From: JBBIPA01 sp963775935
GTDB taxonomy: Bacteria; Chloroflexota; Dehalococcoidia; GIF9; UBA5629
DNA length: 64,000 bases
Direction: 5' to 3'
Assembly (NCBI GenBank): GCA_963775935.1
Contig: CAVZKR010000008.1
Coordinates: 1-64,000 of the forward strand
Made by a program: the position numbers and the translations under genes. Under the pieces are notes generated by a model. That model did not search any database. It had not been told where the DNA came from and saw only the letters and a program-made list of their open reading frames with translations. Positions 26,318-36,692 of this stretch are shown in pieces. Numbering within the stretch: position 1 is the stretch's first letter; each line of letters opens with the position of its first letter.

Positions 26318-27877
26318 TTATTTGGCATAATCTACTGCTCTTGTCTCCCTTACCACCGTTACCTTAATCTGACCGGGGTATTCCAAAGTTTCTTGTATTT
26401 TCTGGACGATATCCCTGGCAAGTCTCAAGGCGCCTAAATCATCGATTTCTCCAGGCTTAACCATAATGCGAACCTCACGCCCCGCTTGAATAGCAAAAGC
26501 TTTTTCCACACCCTGAAAACTATGAGCCACATTCTCTAGAGACTCAATCCGCTTCAAGTATTGTTCCAGGGACTCGCGTCTGGCACCAAGCCTGGATCCG
26601 CTTATAGCATCGGCAGTTGCCACGATGAAACCGACAGGACTTGTCGTAGTAGCCTCACCATGATGTTCCGATATAGCCTGAGCCACCTCTTTTGACTTTT
26701 CCCACTGTCTTGCCAGATTGGCACCTATTAAGGCGTGAGTGCCTTCTACCTCATGATCCACCGCTTTGCCGATATCATGGAGCAGACCAGCTCTTTTCGA
26801 CAATATAGCATCAGCCCCAATCTCCGCAGCCAGCATCCCCGACAAATGTGCTACTTCAAGGCTGTGCATCAACACATTTTGTCCATAGCTACTTCTAAAC
26901 TTTAATTTGCCTAACAACCGAATCAATTCGGGATGCAAACCCTGTACACCAGCCTCGCGGGATGCCTTTTCACCTTCAGTCTTAATAGTAGCTTCGACTT
27001 CAGTCCTAGCTTTCTCAACAACCTCTTCAATCCGAGCAGGATGAATGCGACCATCGAGGACAAGATTAGTGAGCGCTACCCTGGCTATTTCTCGACGGAG
27101 TGGATCAAAGCTGGATATGGTCACCGCCTCTGGAGTATCATCGATAATCAGGTCGACACCAGTAGCTTGCTCCAGAGCTCGAATATTACGCCCCTCGCGA
27201 CCTATCAGACGTCCCTTCATCTCATCACTGGGGAGAGGAACTACGGAAACTGTTGTCGCAGATGTTACATCAGTAGCACAACGCTGGATAGCCGTGGATA
27301 AGATATCACGAGATTTCTCATCAATCTCTTCTTTTATCCGTATCTCCGCCTCACGAACACGCCTTGATGCCTCCTGGCGAATCTCATCCTCTACCCCCAG
27401 CAGTAATTTCTGTTTCGCCTCTTCGGTGGACATGCCAGAAATAACTTCCAGTTCATGCAACTGCTTATTTCGTATTTCTTCCATCTGAGCTTTAATAGCA
27501 TCAATGCCCTTTTCCTTATTGGTAATATCCCGCTCACGGCGCTCGATGAATTCCAGCTTACGGTCAACCTTTTCCTCTTTCTGACTGAAGCGTCTTTCCA
27601 ATCTCAGCAAGTCAGCACGACGCTGGCGACTTTCGTTCTCAGCAGCTGCCCTAACTTTAATAGCCTCATCCCGGGCTTCTTGAAGCATTTTTTCATGTTT
27701 TTCTGTTGCCTCTTCAAGTAGTCTCTTTGCTTCACTCTGCGCGCCCCGCAATTGCTGATTGGCTATCAACTGCCGGGTAAAATAGCCGACGACAAAACCT
27801 ACGAGAAGAAGAAGACCAAACATTAAGATGTATATATTTGGTACACCAGGAATTAAGGATGGTATATTGAAACCCAT
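26318..27877 (-). CDS. rny: Ribonuclease Y
   Basis: A membrane-anchored endoribonuclease that starts mRNA decay, 519 residues. One N-terminal helix (about 12-35, IYILMFGLLLLVGFVVGYF) is followed by a long coiled coil (about 40-200). A KH domain follows (LPSDEMKGRLIGREGRNIRA), then an HD domain with MHSLEVAHLSGMLA and AGLLHDIGKAVDHEVEGTHA. The C-terminal domain ends YPGQIKVTVVRETRAVDYAK. Complete and of normal length. It lies between recX and ymdB. Confidence 0.96.
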   Translation of the reverse strand: MGFNIPSLIPGVPNIYILMFGLLLLVGFVVGYFTRQLIANQQLRGAQSEAKRLLEEATEKHEKMLQEARDEAIKVRAAAENESRQRRADLLRLERRFSQKEEKVDRKLEFIERRERDITNKEKGIDAIKAQMEEIRNKQLHELEVISGMSTEEAKQKLLLGVEDEIRQEASRRVREAEIRIKEEIDEKSRDILSTAIQRCATDVTSATTVSVVPLPSDEMKGRLIGREGRNIRALEQATGVDLIIDDTPEAVTISSFDPLRREIARVALTNLVLDGRIHPARIEEVVEKARTEVEATIKTEGEKASREAGVQGLHPELIRLLGKLKFRSSYGQNVLMHSLEVAHLSGMLAAEIGADAILSKRAGLLHDIGKAVDHEVEGTHALIGANLARQWEKSKEVAQAISEHHGEATTTSPVGFIVATADAISGSRLGARRESLEQYLKRIESLENVAHSFQGVEKAFAIQAGREVRIMVKPGEIDDLGALRLARDIVQKIQETLEYPGQIKVTVVRETRAVDYAK

Positions 27878-27998
27878 GTAATTGCCTCGCTTTCATAATA
27901 CACAACATGGTGATAATCTTTAGTTTAATAATTTTCAATAAAATACTAACCTTTAATCGGATTTATGTCAACAACTCATCATGCCTTTTTTAAAAATT

Positions 27999-28622
27999 CT
28001 ATTTTTCTCCCCATAGTCGCTCTGAAACAGTATCAATTACACTATAGCTAAAACCGCGCCATTGTAGATAGCTTGCCAAACGCCGACAAAACTCGTCATG
28101 GTTTAAAGAAGACAAAAGACGGGCCTTTTTCAAGCCCGCCTTATAAGCATTGACATAGTCATCCACGTCTCCAGTCGCCTTATCCGCTTCCTCGGTCGTT
28201 ACCCCTTTTTTCATGAGCTCATACTTTATTAGACGCCGGCTCTTGGGATTTGATGAAAGACGGCTGTCCTTCCAAAATTGAGCAAAAGCTGCATCATTAA
28301 TCAGGTTCTGCTCCTGTAACTTCGCTACTACTCTGTCGGTAGTAGTACTGTCAAAACCACGTTGACGTAGGCGATACTTTATCTCACGTTCACTTCTAGG
28401 ACGATATGCCAAGAACCGTAATGCTATCTCCAAACACCGCTGATAGACATCAGCCTCCATCAACTCTTCTACCTTCTCTTCAGGAAGGTCTAATCCTTTT
28501 CTCAACCCTGCATCTCCCGCTACTACCTTATCGATAGCGAAAAAAGATGAGTCATCGAGAAAAACAGTAACGCTTTTCTTAGACTTATTCAATTGCAGAG
28601 TAGTAATTTTAGCCACAGACAC
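27999..28622 (-). CDS. recX: Regulatory protein RecX
   Basis: RecX binds RecA filaments and modulates recombination. The 207-residue protein starts from GTG at 28622 (MSVAKITTLQLNKSKKSVTV) and contains the conserved FLAYRPRSEREIKYRLRQRG and NLINDAAFAQFWKDSRL. Three-helix repeats continue to the end. It lies about 90 bases downstream of recA in the same orientation, as in many bacteria. Confidence 0.92.
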   Translation of the reverse strand: MSVAKITTLQLNKSKKSVTVFLDDSSFFAIDKVVAGDAGLRKGLDLPEEKVEELMEADVYQRCLEIALRFLAYRPRSEREIKYRLRQRGFDSTTTDRVVAKLQEQNLINDAAFAQFWKDSRLSSNPKSRRLIKYELMKKGVTTEEADKATGDVDDYVNAYKAGLKKARLLSSLNHDEFCRRLASYLQWRGFSYSVIDTVSERLWGEK

Positions 28623-28720
28623 CTCATCAAGCGGAAAATATAAAGATTACGCAACAGGTAAGACTAAGTTTGGTGGCTATAACCCACGCTATTAGGGTAA
28701 TGCTAAAACCAAGAGTTACC

Positions 28721-29713
28721 TTAGTGACTAACAGTTGCAGCTCTTATTTTAGCCTCTATCTCAGTAGCCACTTCTGGGTGTTGCGTCAGGTACTCTTTGG
28801 CATTCTCACGTCCCTGTCCCAGTTTTGCCTCGCCATATGCGAAGAATGCACCGGCTTTCTTCACAACATCAAAGGCAACACCCAAGTCGATCAGGTCACC
28901 TTCCCTGCTGATACCGCTCTTGAACATAAGGTCAAACTCGGCGGAGCGGAACGGAGGAGCTACCTTATTCTTCACCACCTTAGCCCGAATTCTGATACCG
29001 ATGATATCAGCACCCTGCTTTATGGATTCTCCACGTCGTAAATCTATTCTAACCGAACTGTAAAATTTCAATGCTCGGCCACCCGGGGTAATCTCAGGGC
29101 TGCCAAAAACAATTCCCACCTTTTCCCTTAATTGATTAATGAATATCACCGCTGTGTGCGACTTGCTCATAGCTCCCACCAATTTCCTTAACGCCTGCGA
29201 CATCAGCCTTGCCTGTAAGCCAACATGAGCATCACCCATCTCACCATCGATCTCAGCCCTGGGTACCAGGGCAGGTACGCTATCGATGACAATCACGTCG
29301 ACAGCTTCGCTTCTCACCAATCTTTCAGTTATCTCCAGCGCTTCCTCGCCGGAACTGGGTTGAGAAATTGTCAACTCCTCCCACAGCACTCCGCAACTGG
29401 CAGCAAATTCACTACTGAAAGCGTGCTCAGCATCGATATAAACAGCCTTACCACCCAGCTTTTGAGCCTGAGCAATGATATGCAAAGCCAGTGTGGTTTT
29501 TCCTGACGACTCAGCACCAAAAATTTCGATAACACGGCCCCTGGGAATTCCCCCGACACCTAAGGCTAAATCCAGAGCAGGCGAGCCAGTCGGGACAATC
29601 TCCACGGCAAGCTTTTCAGATAGCTCGCCCAACTTCATAATTGAACCGTCGCCATACTGCTTTCTAATCTGGCTGATTGCCAACTCCAGTGCTTTTTCCT
29701 TCTCAGATTTCAT
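28721..29713 (-). CDS. recA: Recombinase RecA
   Basis: The strand-exchange ATPase for homologous repair, 330 residues. I chose the ATG at 29713 (MKSEKEKALELAISQIRKQY) because AAGGAGG lies six bases upstream; a TTG at 29728 is in frame but overlaps that site. Walker A is GAESSGKT, Walker B VIVIDSVPAL. Loop L1/L2 segments EMGDAHVGLQARLMSQALRK and INQLREKVGIVFGSPEITPG are conserved. The C-terminal tail is short and lacks a long acidic stretch. Confidence 0.97.
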   Translation of the reverse strand: MKSEKEKALELAISQIRKQYGDGSIMKLGELSEKLAVEIVPTGSPALDLALGVGGIPRGRVIEIFGAESSGKTTLALHIIAQAQKLGGKAVYIDAEHAFSSEFAASCGVLWEELTISQPSSGEEALEITERLVRSEAVDVIVIDSVPALVPRAEIDGEMGDAHVGLQARLMSQALRKLVGAMSKSHTAVIFINQLREKVGIVFGSPEITPGGRALKFYSSVRIDLRRGESIKQGADIIGIRIRAKVVKNKVAPPFRSAEFDLMFKSGISREGDLIDLGVAFDVVKKAGAFFAYGEAKLGQGRENAKEYLTQHPEVATEIEAKIRAATVSH

Positions 29714-29791
29714 CCTTTCCTCCTTCAACGACTTAGGGCATCATAGCACAGGCATTATACCGACACAAGCAACGACCACAGTCCTGCAATA

Positions 29792-30532
29792 CTAAAAAGG
29801 TGGAATAGATGGCAAACACTTCTTGTGGTTGCTTTTTATTGCCAATGACTCTATCCTTTGTTTTACCCCAATCTTTGCCTTACCGGTCAGTAAGTAACGG
29901 TCAAGCTCCCGATAGGTTAAACCCATCTCCTCCTCATCAGTCTGCCCGCTCCACAAACCAGCTGAAGGTGGTTTATCGATAATCTCTCTCGGCACATCCA
30001 GGTAATCTGCAAGCTTACATACCTGATCCTTTACCAGATTACCCAGAGGCATGAGGTCTACTCCCCCATCTCCATACTTGCTAAAATAGCCTACAAACAG
30101 CTCACACCGGTTACCTGAACCAACGACGAGATAATTGAGGCGGTTAGCAAAATAATAGAGAGTGAGCATCCGCAACCTAGGCTTAATGTTAGACTCGGCT
30201 ATTTTTTTCGTTGTCTTATCGTAGCCATCGACAGGTAATATGTTCACCATACTATCAAAGATTTCATCGAGAGCCACCACCTTTGTGGGAATCTTAAATT
30301 GATCAGCTATAAGCTCAGCATGTTTTCTATCCATATCATCACTATAACAGGGCATAATGATTCCCAAACATGTATCGGGAAAAGCACGCTTGCATAGCGC
30401 TGCCACTACTGATGAGTCAATTCCTCCACTCATGCCAAAGACCACTCCCCTGCCCCCAGCAGCAGAAACCGTCTTTTTAATCCATGAAATAAGCTGCCGA
30501 GCCAACTTTTCTATTGACACTGATTTTAACAT
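29792..30532 (-). CDS. nadE: NAD synthetase, ammonia type
   Basis: This enzyme makes NAD from deamido-NAD with ATP and ammonia. The 246 residues include the PP-loop GMSGGIDSSVVAALCKRAFP, NYLVVGSGNRCELFVGYFSK, YGDGGVDLMPLGNLVKDQVC and KPPSAGLWSGQTDEEEMGLT. There is no glutaminase domain, so ammonia is the nitrogen source. Complete; upstream of recA in the same orientation, with about 78 bases between them. Confidence 0.93.
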   Translation of the reverse strand: MLKSVSIEKLARQLISWIKKTVSAAGGRGVVFGMSGGIDSSVVAALCKRAFPDTCLGIIMPCYSDDMDRKHAELIADQFKIPTKVVALDEIFDSMVNILPVDGYDKTTKKIAESNIKPRLRMLTLYYFANRLNYLVVGSGNRCELFVGYFSKYGDGGVDLMPLGNLVKDQVCKLADYLDVPREIIDKPPSAGLWSGQTDEEEMGLTYRELDRYLLTGKAKIGVKQRIESLAIKSNHKKCLPSIPPF

Positions 30533-30596
30533 TACATTCTACCGATTTAATTTAAACTATTATACAATATTATGCTTCTACTAAATACTAAACCTG

Positions 30597-30941
30597 CTAT
30601 TTGTTTGATTCAGGTAGTGTTGTATATAGTCTATCTCCAATATCATTCGGATCTAACAGCTCTTTGATTTTTCGCTGCAAGTGAAAGACGAGTGGCTGAC
30701 TCGACTTTGCATATCGCTGGTTAAGCTCGTCATTATTCATGGCTATCTGAAGGAAAGGAGTCTCATGTCCAGCGACCAGAGGTAGATTGGCCTTAAGCTC
30801 TCCTCTTATTATATGTATATCACTATGGTAGACGGCTGTAGCAGCAATACGGACTTTAACCTCACCTTTCTTCGGAGGATCCATATCCAACTCCTCCACT
30901 ATTAATGGTTTGCCAAATTCATAACAAACTGCGGCTTTCAT
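30597..30941 (-). pseudogene. Remnant fusing an alcohol dehydrogenase start to a flavoprotein oxidase end
   Basis: The first 60 or so of 114 codons (MKAAVCYEFGKPLIVEELDM to LPLVAGHE) are the N-terminal GroES-like part of a zinc alcohol dehydrogenase. The next segment (LNQRYAKSSQPLVFHLQRKI, then KELLDPNDIGDRLYTTLPES) looks like the C-terminal end of an FAD-linked oxidase. Neither catalytic domain is complete. An internal deletion that joined two adjacent genes in frame is the simplest explanation. It may still be translated as a short protein with an intact start and ribosome-binding site (GGAGGGAG). Confidence 0.65.
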
Positions 30942-31123
30942 TTATCTCCCTCCTTAGAGCTTTTTTAGCATCCCAGTATATAATTCCATATATTTTTAAA
31001 TCAATTCATATAATTGGAGTTTCATTACTAGTTCTGTGTTTCTTTTCATAAAAAAATAAGACTAAACGAGAAAAATTGACTTAACCCCAGCTATGCGTTA
31101 CAGTAAAATGTAGAGGAGATGAA

Positions 31124-31357
31124 ATGCCCATTTACGAGTACTGCTGCCCGCAATGTAAACACAAATTTGAACTATTACGCGCTCTTAACCAGGCTGACGA
31201 ACAGATGTCATGCCCCAAATGCCAGAGCGCTTCAAAACGCATATTTTCACGTTTTGCCTCTTTTGCTAAAGACAGCAGTGGGGCCTCGGTGCCAGTAGCC
31301 GGCACTGGCAGTTCCTGTAGCGGCTGCTCAGCTTCCAGTTGCAATGGTTGCCATTAA
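31124..31357 (+). CDS. FmdB-family zinc ribbon protein, second copy
   Basis: A 77-residue paralogue of the protein at 24384. It begins MPIYEYCCPQCKHKFELLRA, has a second CxxC in MSCPKCQSASKRIFSRFASF, and adds a Cys-rich tail (GSSCSGCSASSCNGCH) that may bind another metal. A GAGGAGATG site precedes the ATG. Function is unproven; the family is often described as a putative regulator. Confidence 0.85.
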   Translation: MPIYEYCCPQCKHKFELLRALNQADEQMSCPKCQSASKRIFSRFASFAKDSSGASVPVAGTGSSCSGCSASSCNGCH

Positions 31358-31360
31358 AAG

Positions 31361-32047
31361 CTACTGTCTCTGCACATTTAATTTCATTACACCAAAGGCA
31401 ATGCCACCTAAAACCACTGATTTAATAATCACCGCTCCGAAACCGAATAAAGCTGCGTCATAAAAAAAACCGCCCGGAAATAACACCAGAAAAGAACCTT
31501 CGCTGGGGTCAATTATCCAGAACTCATTAGCAAAGCTGAACAGGTGAAATAGAATAAAGAGCTGCTCAAAGCCAAAGACTGACCACAGTATAAGAAAAAC
31601 CATCAAGCCGAAGGTAAATACACTCCCCCATAACAAACCCTTAACCACTATTCGCCAGCTACCCCGCAGCCATAGCAGCAATGCCAGAACACAAATGAGC
31701 ATAATAATAAACGTTGCTATTTGAACCGCATAGTCCAGTTGCATCAATCCTTTGACATCTTTGAGATGAACCAGCTCTTTCTCACTGAATACGTTCAGCT
31801 TTTCTCCTGACCTTATTACCGTCACCTGTGCCATGTCCACCTTTGAGTTATAGTAGTCAATCAACTGTTGATACACCCTCATCAACTCGGGTTTCGCGAT
31901 ACCGCTAACACCGCTTATCTGATATGTATCCACACCGTACTCATAGAGACGTATCTCGTTTACCCCCCAGCGTATAGTGCTGGCGATGAGAAACAAAGGA
32001 AAACAACATACGAAGACCCACAATAGAATAGTTGTTAACACTCTCAT
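31361..32047 (-). CDS. DUF1461-type integral membrane protein
   Basis: About 228 residues from the preferred ATG at 32047 (MRVLTTILLWVFVCCFPLFL); a TTG at 32107 would add 20 residues. Four or five membrane helices flank a central outward-facing segment. LFHLFSFANEFWIIDP is characteristic of the DUF1461/TIGR01906 family. No function is known. It converges with the zinc ribbon gene, with stops three bases apart. Confidence 0.75.
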   Translation of the reverse strand: MRVLTTILLWVFVCCFPLFLIASTIRWGVNEIRLYEYGVDTYQISGVSGIAKPELMRVYQQLIDYYNSKVDMAQVTVIRSGEKLNVFSEKELVHLKDVKGLMQLDYAVQIATFIIMLICVLALLLWLRGSWRIVVKGLLWGSVFTFGLMVFLILWSVFGFEQLFILFHLFSFANEFWIIDPSEGSFLVLFPGGFFYDAALFGFGAVIIKSVVLGGIAFGVMKLNVQRQ

Positions 32048-32262
32048 GGCACTCTGCCTTGCTACAAAGAGACCACTGAAGAAATAACGCTCCCGCAATC
32101 TCCTCAATCTCTAAAACCAGAGCTGATAATAAGTGTTGCACTGTTGATTGTCAAGAAATATTTTCTACTTTTTTCTCACTGAAAGCGAGATGCGCAGATT
32201 TGTCAGACCGCTAAAATTACTTAAAACCTTTATGCTATAATAAAAAGCTGTTCCAGCCAGAT

Positions 32263-35200
32263 ATGTTTACCCATCTTCACGTACATACCGAATATAGCCT
32301 CCTCGATGGTTTATGTCGCATTAATCAGCTTGTTGCCAAAGCTAAAGCGTTTGGTATGAACAGTTTAGCTATCACCGACCACGGCAGCATGCATGGTGTT
32401 ATCGACTTTTACATCGCTGCCAGAGAAGCCGGCATCAAACCCATTATCGGCTGTGAAGTCTACGTAGCTCCGACTGACCGTCATAGCAAAAATGCCAGCG
32501 ACAAAAATCCTTATCACCTCACCCTGCTCGCTAAAAGTCAGCAGGGTTACCACAACCTTATCCAGCTCGTCTCTCGTGCCCACCTTGAAGGTTTCTACTA
32601 CAAGCCGAGGGTAGATAAAGAACTACTGACTACCTACAGTGAAGGCATCGTTGCGCTTTCCGGTTGTCTCCACGGGCAATTGTCCCGTCTTATCCTGGAA
32701 GGACGTACTGAGGAAACAGCTACCGTCGCCAGATGGTACAAAGATACCTTCAATGACTACTACCTGGAAATCCAGAGGCATCCCATTCCAGAACTGACAC
32801 AGGTCAATGAAGGACTGCTCTCCCTGTCAAAAAAGCTCGACATACCTGTCGTGGCCACCAGCGATGTACATTATGTCAATAAAGAAGACGCCCCTACCCA
32901 CGAACTTCTCCTTTGCATCCAGACCAATACTTCTATTTATGATGAAAAAAGGATGAAGATGGCAGGCGATTTCTTCTACCTGAAAAGCCCTGAGGAAATG
33001 GCGGATTCATTTAAGGATATACCCCAGGCTCTGGAAAACACGGTAAAAATTGCTGAATTATGCCAGTTAGAGCTTGAATTCGGCAAACTCCACCTGCCCA
33101 AGGTGGAAATCCCGGGAGGCAAAACTGTGGATGAGTACCTGACAGAGCTTTGCCGGCAGGGGTTCAAACAGCGCTTCCCCTCACCTTCCTTGCAGTTGGA
33201 ACAACGATTGACCTATGAATTAGAGGTAATCCAGAAAACGCGCTTTGCTGACTATTTTCTTGTTGTCTGGGATTTGATTTCGTTTGCCCGGAAACAGAAT
33301 ATCCTGTTCGGTGTTCGAGGCAGCGCCGCTGCTAGTCTGGTGCTCTACTGTCTCAATATCACTGACATCGACCCTATCGCTCACAATTTAGTTTTCGAAC
33401 GTTTTCTTAATATCGAACGGCGAGAACTGCCTGATATCGACCTCGATTTCCAGGATGACCGCCGCGATGAAGTCATCGCTTATGTCAACCAGAAATACGG
33501 TACCGACCATGTTGCCCAGATTATTACCTTCGGGACCCTCGGTGCCAAGGCTGCAATTAGAGATGTCGGCAGAGCCCTGGGCATGCCCTATAGCCAGGGT
33601 GACAGAGTAGCACGCCTGATTCCATCACGACCCAATATTAAATTGGAAGCTGCGGTGGCCGAGAGCCGTGAGCTACAACTCCTCTCTGATGAAGACGCTG
33701 CCATCAAAAACCTCATTAACACCGCTATCAAGCTGGAAGGAGTATCCCGTCATGCCAGCACTCATGCTGCCGGTGTCGTCATCTCCAGGGAACCTCTGGC
33801 ACAGCACTTACCGCTGCAGCGCGCCTCCACCTCCAAAGACAGCGAGCAAGAAGCTGCTATGACCCAGTTTTCCATGGAGAATGTCGCTCGACTCGGCTTA
33901 CTTAAGTTAGACCTGCTAGGGTTGGCAAACCTTACCCTTCTGGCGAAAGCTAAAGTAATCGTGGCAAAAAGTCGGAATATCACCCTGGATTTACATCATC
34001 TGCCACTCAATGACCCTCTTACTTTTAAGCTTCTTGCTTCAGGAGAGACCAGCGGCATCTTTCAACTGGAAGGCGAGGGCATGCGTCGTAATATCAGAGA
34101 ACTCAAGCCCACTACGTTTACTGACATCGCCGCTATGGTTGCCCTCTACCGACCTGGCCCTATGGAACATATCCCTCGATTCATCAAGTCGAAGTACGGA
34201 TTCGAACCGGTGCATTATCCGCATCCAGCCCTCAAGGATATTCTCGAAGAAACCTACGGCATCATCGTGTACCAGGACCAGGTACTGCTCATCGTCCAGG
34301 CATTAGCCGGCTACAGCCTGGGACAGGCAGATATCTTTCGAAAAGCCATGGGCAAGAAGATTCCAGAGGTCATGCAAAAAGAGCGCAACAACTTTCTCAA
34401 TGGCGCCAGGGCAAAAGGGATTTCCGAAGAATTAGCCAATGAGATTTTCGCGCTGATTGAACCTTTTGCTGGCTATGCGTTCAACAAAGCTCATGCTGTC
34501 AGTTATGCTATGATCGCCTATCAGACCGCCTATATTAAAGCGAACTACCCAGTGGAATATATGACGGCACTGATGAACACCTACGCTGGCAATGCCGATA
34601 AAATCCGCTCAGCCATCGCCGAATGTCGCCGCCTGAGTATTCCCGTGCTGCCGCCGAATATCAACAGAAGCCAAGAGGAGTTCACTATTGAGAAGCTCGA
34701 CAGTAAGATGGCAATCCGCTTCGGCCTCACTTCCATCAAAAACGTGGGTTATGCTGCCATCCAATCACTGTTGTCATCACGTCAGCAGGAAGGAGACTTC
34801 AAATCTATCGATGACTTTTGCCGTCGCGCTGACCTGCACAACGTGAACCGCAAAGTGCTGGAAAGCCTTATTAAAGCGGGCGCCTTCGACTCCCTAGCTC
34901 CACGCGGTGCTCTGTTAATCGTCGTACCCCAGATTATTTCCCTGTCTCAGAGAGAACAACAACTTAAATCATCGGGGCAATCCAGCATGTTTGACCTCTG
35001 GGGAACCAACGTCACCACTCCCTTGCCCTCGCTGGAAATAGGTAGCAGCGATGCCCCCCTCAAAGAAAAACTGGAATGGGAAAGAGAGCTGTTGGGCGTC
35101 TACTTCTCCGAGCATCCCTTTGCATCAGTAGCTTCCAAGCTCTCCAACGCTACCACGGCGCTCTGCGGCCAGATTAACGAAGAAAGGGTCGGCGAGACCG

Positions 35201-35763
35201 TGGTTATCGCCGGTGTGGTGACATCGATTCGCCAGCTTTATACTAAGGACAAGCGTCCTTTCCTTATCACCACCATGGAAGACCTCGATGGCAACATCGA
35301 GGTCACGGTCTGGTCAGATACCTATGAGCAGAGCAAACACCTATGGCAGGAAGGTGAAATCCTGCTGGTTGAGGGTAAGGTAAGATTAAGAGACGACAGG
35401 GTTACCCTCAACTGCCAGCGTGTACGCCCTTATCAGGCTGACGGTGAACCGCAGCAACCAGAAATAAAAGGCGAACCCGAGACGGAACCGATTAATGAAC
35501 CGCCTCAACACCACAGACTTACTATTACCATCAAAGAAGATGACAACAATGACGAGGAAAACGTTGGTTTGCTTCACAAGGTCATGGACACCTTAAACAG
35601 CTACCCCGGCGAGGACATTGTTCAGCTTGTCATCGCCAACTCCGAAAAAGTGCTCCACCTGGAGTTGTCGCCCACCAGCTACTGCCCCGAACTGGCTAAG
35701 AAATTGACCACCATCCTCGGCAACGGCTGCTTAAAGCTGGAAACAAGTAACGAGCAATACTAA
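32263..35763 (+). CDS. dnaE: DNA polymerase III alpha subunit
   Basis: The replicative polymerase catalytic subunit, 1166 residues. The N-terminal PHP domain begins FTHLHVHTEYSLLDGLCRIN and keeps several metal ligands (AITDHGSMHG, VVATSDVHYV). The polymerase core contains FGVRGSAAASLVLYCLNITD and PDIDLDFQDDRRDEVIAYV, with the catalytic aspartates. The fingers and HhH region follow (RSQEEFTIEKLDSKMAIRFG). An OB-fold domain lies at about 985-1060 (VVIAGVVTSIRQLYTKDKRP). Complete and of the usual DnaE1 length. A TATAAT lies at 32236-32241 but no matching -35 was found. Confidence 0.97.
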   Translation: MFTHLHVHTEYSLLDGLCRINQLVAKAKAFGMNSLAITDHGSMHGVIDFYIAAREAGIKPIIGCEVYVAPTDRHSKNASDKNPYHLTLLAKSQQGYHNLIQLVSRAHLEGFYYKPRVDKELLTTYSEGIVALSGCLHGQLSRLILEGRTEETATVARWYKDTFNDYYLEIQRHPIPELTQVNEGLLSLSKKLDIPVVATSDVHYVNKEDAPTHELLLCIQTNTSIYDEKRMKMAGDFFYLKSPEEMADSFKDIPQALENTVKIAELCQLELEFGKLHLPKVEIPGGKTVDEYLTELCRQGFKQRFPSPSLQLEQRLTYELEVIQKTRFADYFLVVWDLISFARKQNILFGVRGSAAASLVLYCLNITDIDPIAHNLVFERFLNIERRELPDIDLDFQDDRRDEVIAYVNQKYGTDHVAQIITFGTLGAKAAIRDVGRALGMPYSQGDRVARLIPSRPNIKLEAAVAESRELQLLSDEDAAIKNLINTAIKLEGVSRHASTHAAGVVISREPLAQHLPLQRASTSKDSEQEAAMTQFSMENVARLGLLKLDLLGLANLTLLAKAKVIVAKSRNITLDLHHLPLNDPLTFKLLASGETSGIFQLEGEGMRRNIRELKPTTFTDIAAMVALYRPGPMEHIPRFIKSKYGFEPVHYPHPALKDILEETYGIIVYQDQVLLIVQALAGYSLGQADIFRKAMGKKIPEVMQKERNNFLNGARAKGISEELANEIFALIEPFAGYAFNKAHAVSYAMIAYQTAYIKANYPVEYMTALMNTYAGNADKIRSAIAECRRLSIPVLPPNINRSQEEFTIEKLDSKMAIRFGLTSIKNVGYAAIQSLLSSRQQEGDFKSIDDFCRRADLHNVNRKVLESLIKAGAFDSLAPRGALLIVVPQIISLSQREQQLKSSGQSSMFDLWGTNVTTPLPSLEIGSSDAPLKEKLEWERELLGVYFSEHPFASVASKLSNATTALCGQINEERVGETVVIAGVVTSIRQLYTKDKRPFLITTMEDLDGNIEVTVWSDTYEQSKHLWQEGEILLVEGKVRLRDDRVTLNCQRVRPYQADGEPQQPEIKGEPETEPINEPPQHHRLTITIKEDDNNDEENVGLLHKVMDTLNSYPGEDIVQLVIANSEKVLHLELSPTSYCPELAKKLTTILGNGCLKLETSNEQY

Positions 35764-35855
35764 AATCATTCACGCCTAAGTCTCTGCCTCTAGCCAACTA
35801 TTCGGCTGAAACACGCTACAGATTTACAACTTAGCCTTGGCAAAGGTACCAAAGT

Positions 35856-36692
35856 CTAGCCGCTCCTGGCAGCCACTATGAGAGTACCCGGTCCACCATG
35901 CACGCCCAATCCAGCACCCAGCCTGGACATTTGAATCCTCTCTTCATCAATGATGGAGACGATTCTCTTCTTGAGCATCGCTGCCTCATCGGGGACCGTG
36001 CTATGCGCTATGGCTACCTCTTTCAGTCTGGGATAACTTCTAACGAACTCGAATAACTGCTCTATGCCACTGGCATAAGAACGAGCCATACCTGCTTGAA
36101 TGATTTCACCATCGCGCATTTTCAGGATAGGTTTTACCTTCAGCAGTGTGCCCACGAGCGCTTTAGCCTTAGTGATACGTCCGCCCTTGAGCAAATAGTG
36201 TAAAGTGTCCAGCAGTCCGCGAATTTGAGTCTGGCTGATGGCTTTTTTACTCTCCTCCAAAACCTCTGCCAAGCTGGCGCCCGCCTTAGCTACCCGAGCC
36301 GCAGCCGTCGCTATTATTCCCAGGCCTACCGATACCGTAAAGCTGTCCACCACGTGGACTTCACACTCAGGCTTTGCTATCTCAATGCCCTGAATCGCTG
36401 CATTGCAGGTGCCGCTCACCCTGGTTGGCAGATGTATAGATACAATAGCATCGGCGTCCCGGGAAAGACTGCTATAGACCTCAGCGAAGTCAGCGGGCAT
36501 AGGCTGTGTGGTAGTAGGATGAATCGGGCCTTCAGCCAACCTCTGGTATAGTTCATCCGGCCCTATGTCAACTACATCTTTGTAGGCTTTCTCACCAAAA
36601 TAAATATACACGGGCACCACGGTGATACCCAGCTCCTTCGCCACTTCAGGAGAGATATCTGACCCGCTGTCAGTGACAATCTTTATTGCCAA
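35856..36692 (-). CDS. DegV-family fatty-acid-binding protein
   Basis: DegV proteins bind a fatty acid and in Firmicutes act as FakB carrier for a fatty acid kinase. The preferred start is TTG at 36692 (LAIKIVTDSGSDISPEVAKE), preceded by GGAGGT; about 278 residues. The conserved IVTDSGSDI, TTQPMPADFAEVY, SIHLPTRVSGTCNAA and the GGRITKAKALVGTLLKVKPI segment are present, ending LGVHGGPGTLIVAARSG. No FakA-like kinase is seen nearby. A longer frame starting at 36722 has no ribosome-binding site. Confidence 0.88.
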   Translation of the reverse strand: MAIKIVTDSGSDISPEVAKELGITVVPVYIYFGEKAYKDVVDIGPDELYQRLAEGPIHPTTTQPMPADFAEVYSSLSRDADAIVSIHLPTRVSGTCNAAIQGIEIAKPECEVHVVDSFTVSVGLGIIATAAARVAKAGASLAEVLEESKKAISQTQIRGLLDTLHYLLKGGRITKAKALVGTLLKVKPILKMRDGEIIQAGMARSYASGIEQLFEFVRSYPRLKEVAIAHSTVPDEAAMLKKRIVSIIDEERIQMSRLGAGLGVHGGPGTLIVAARSG

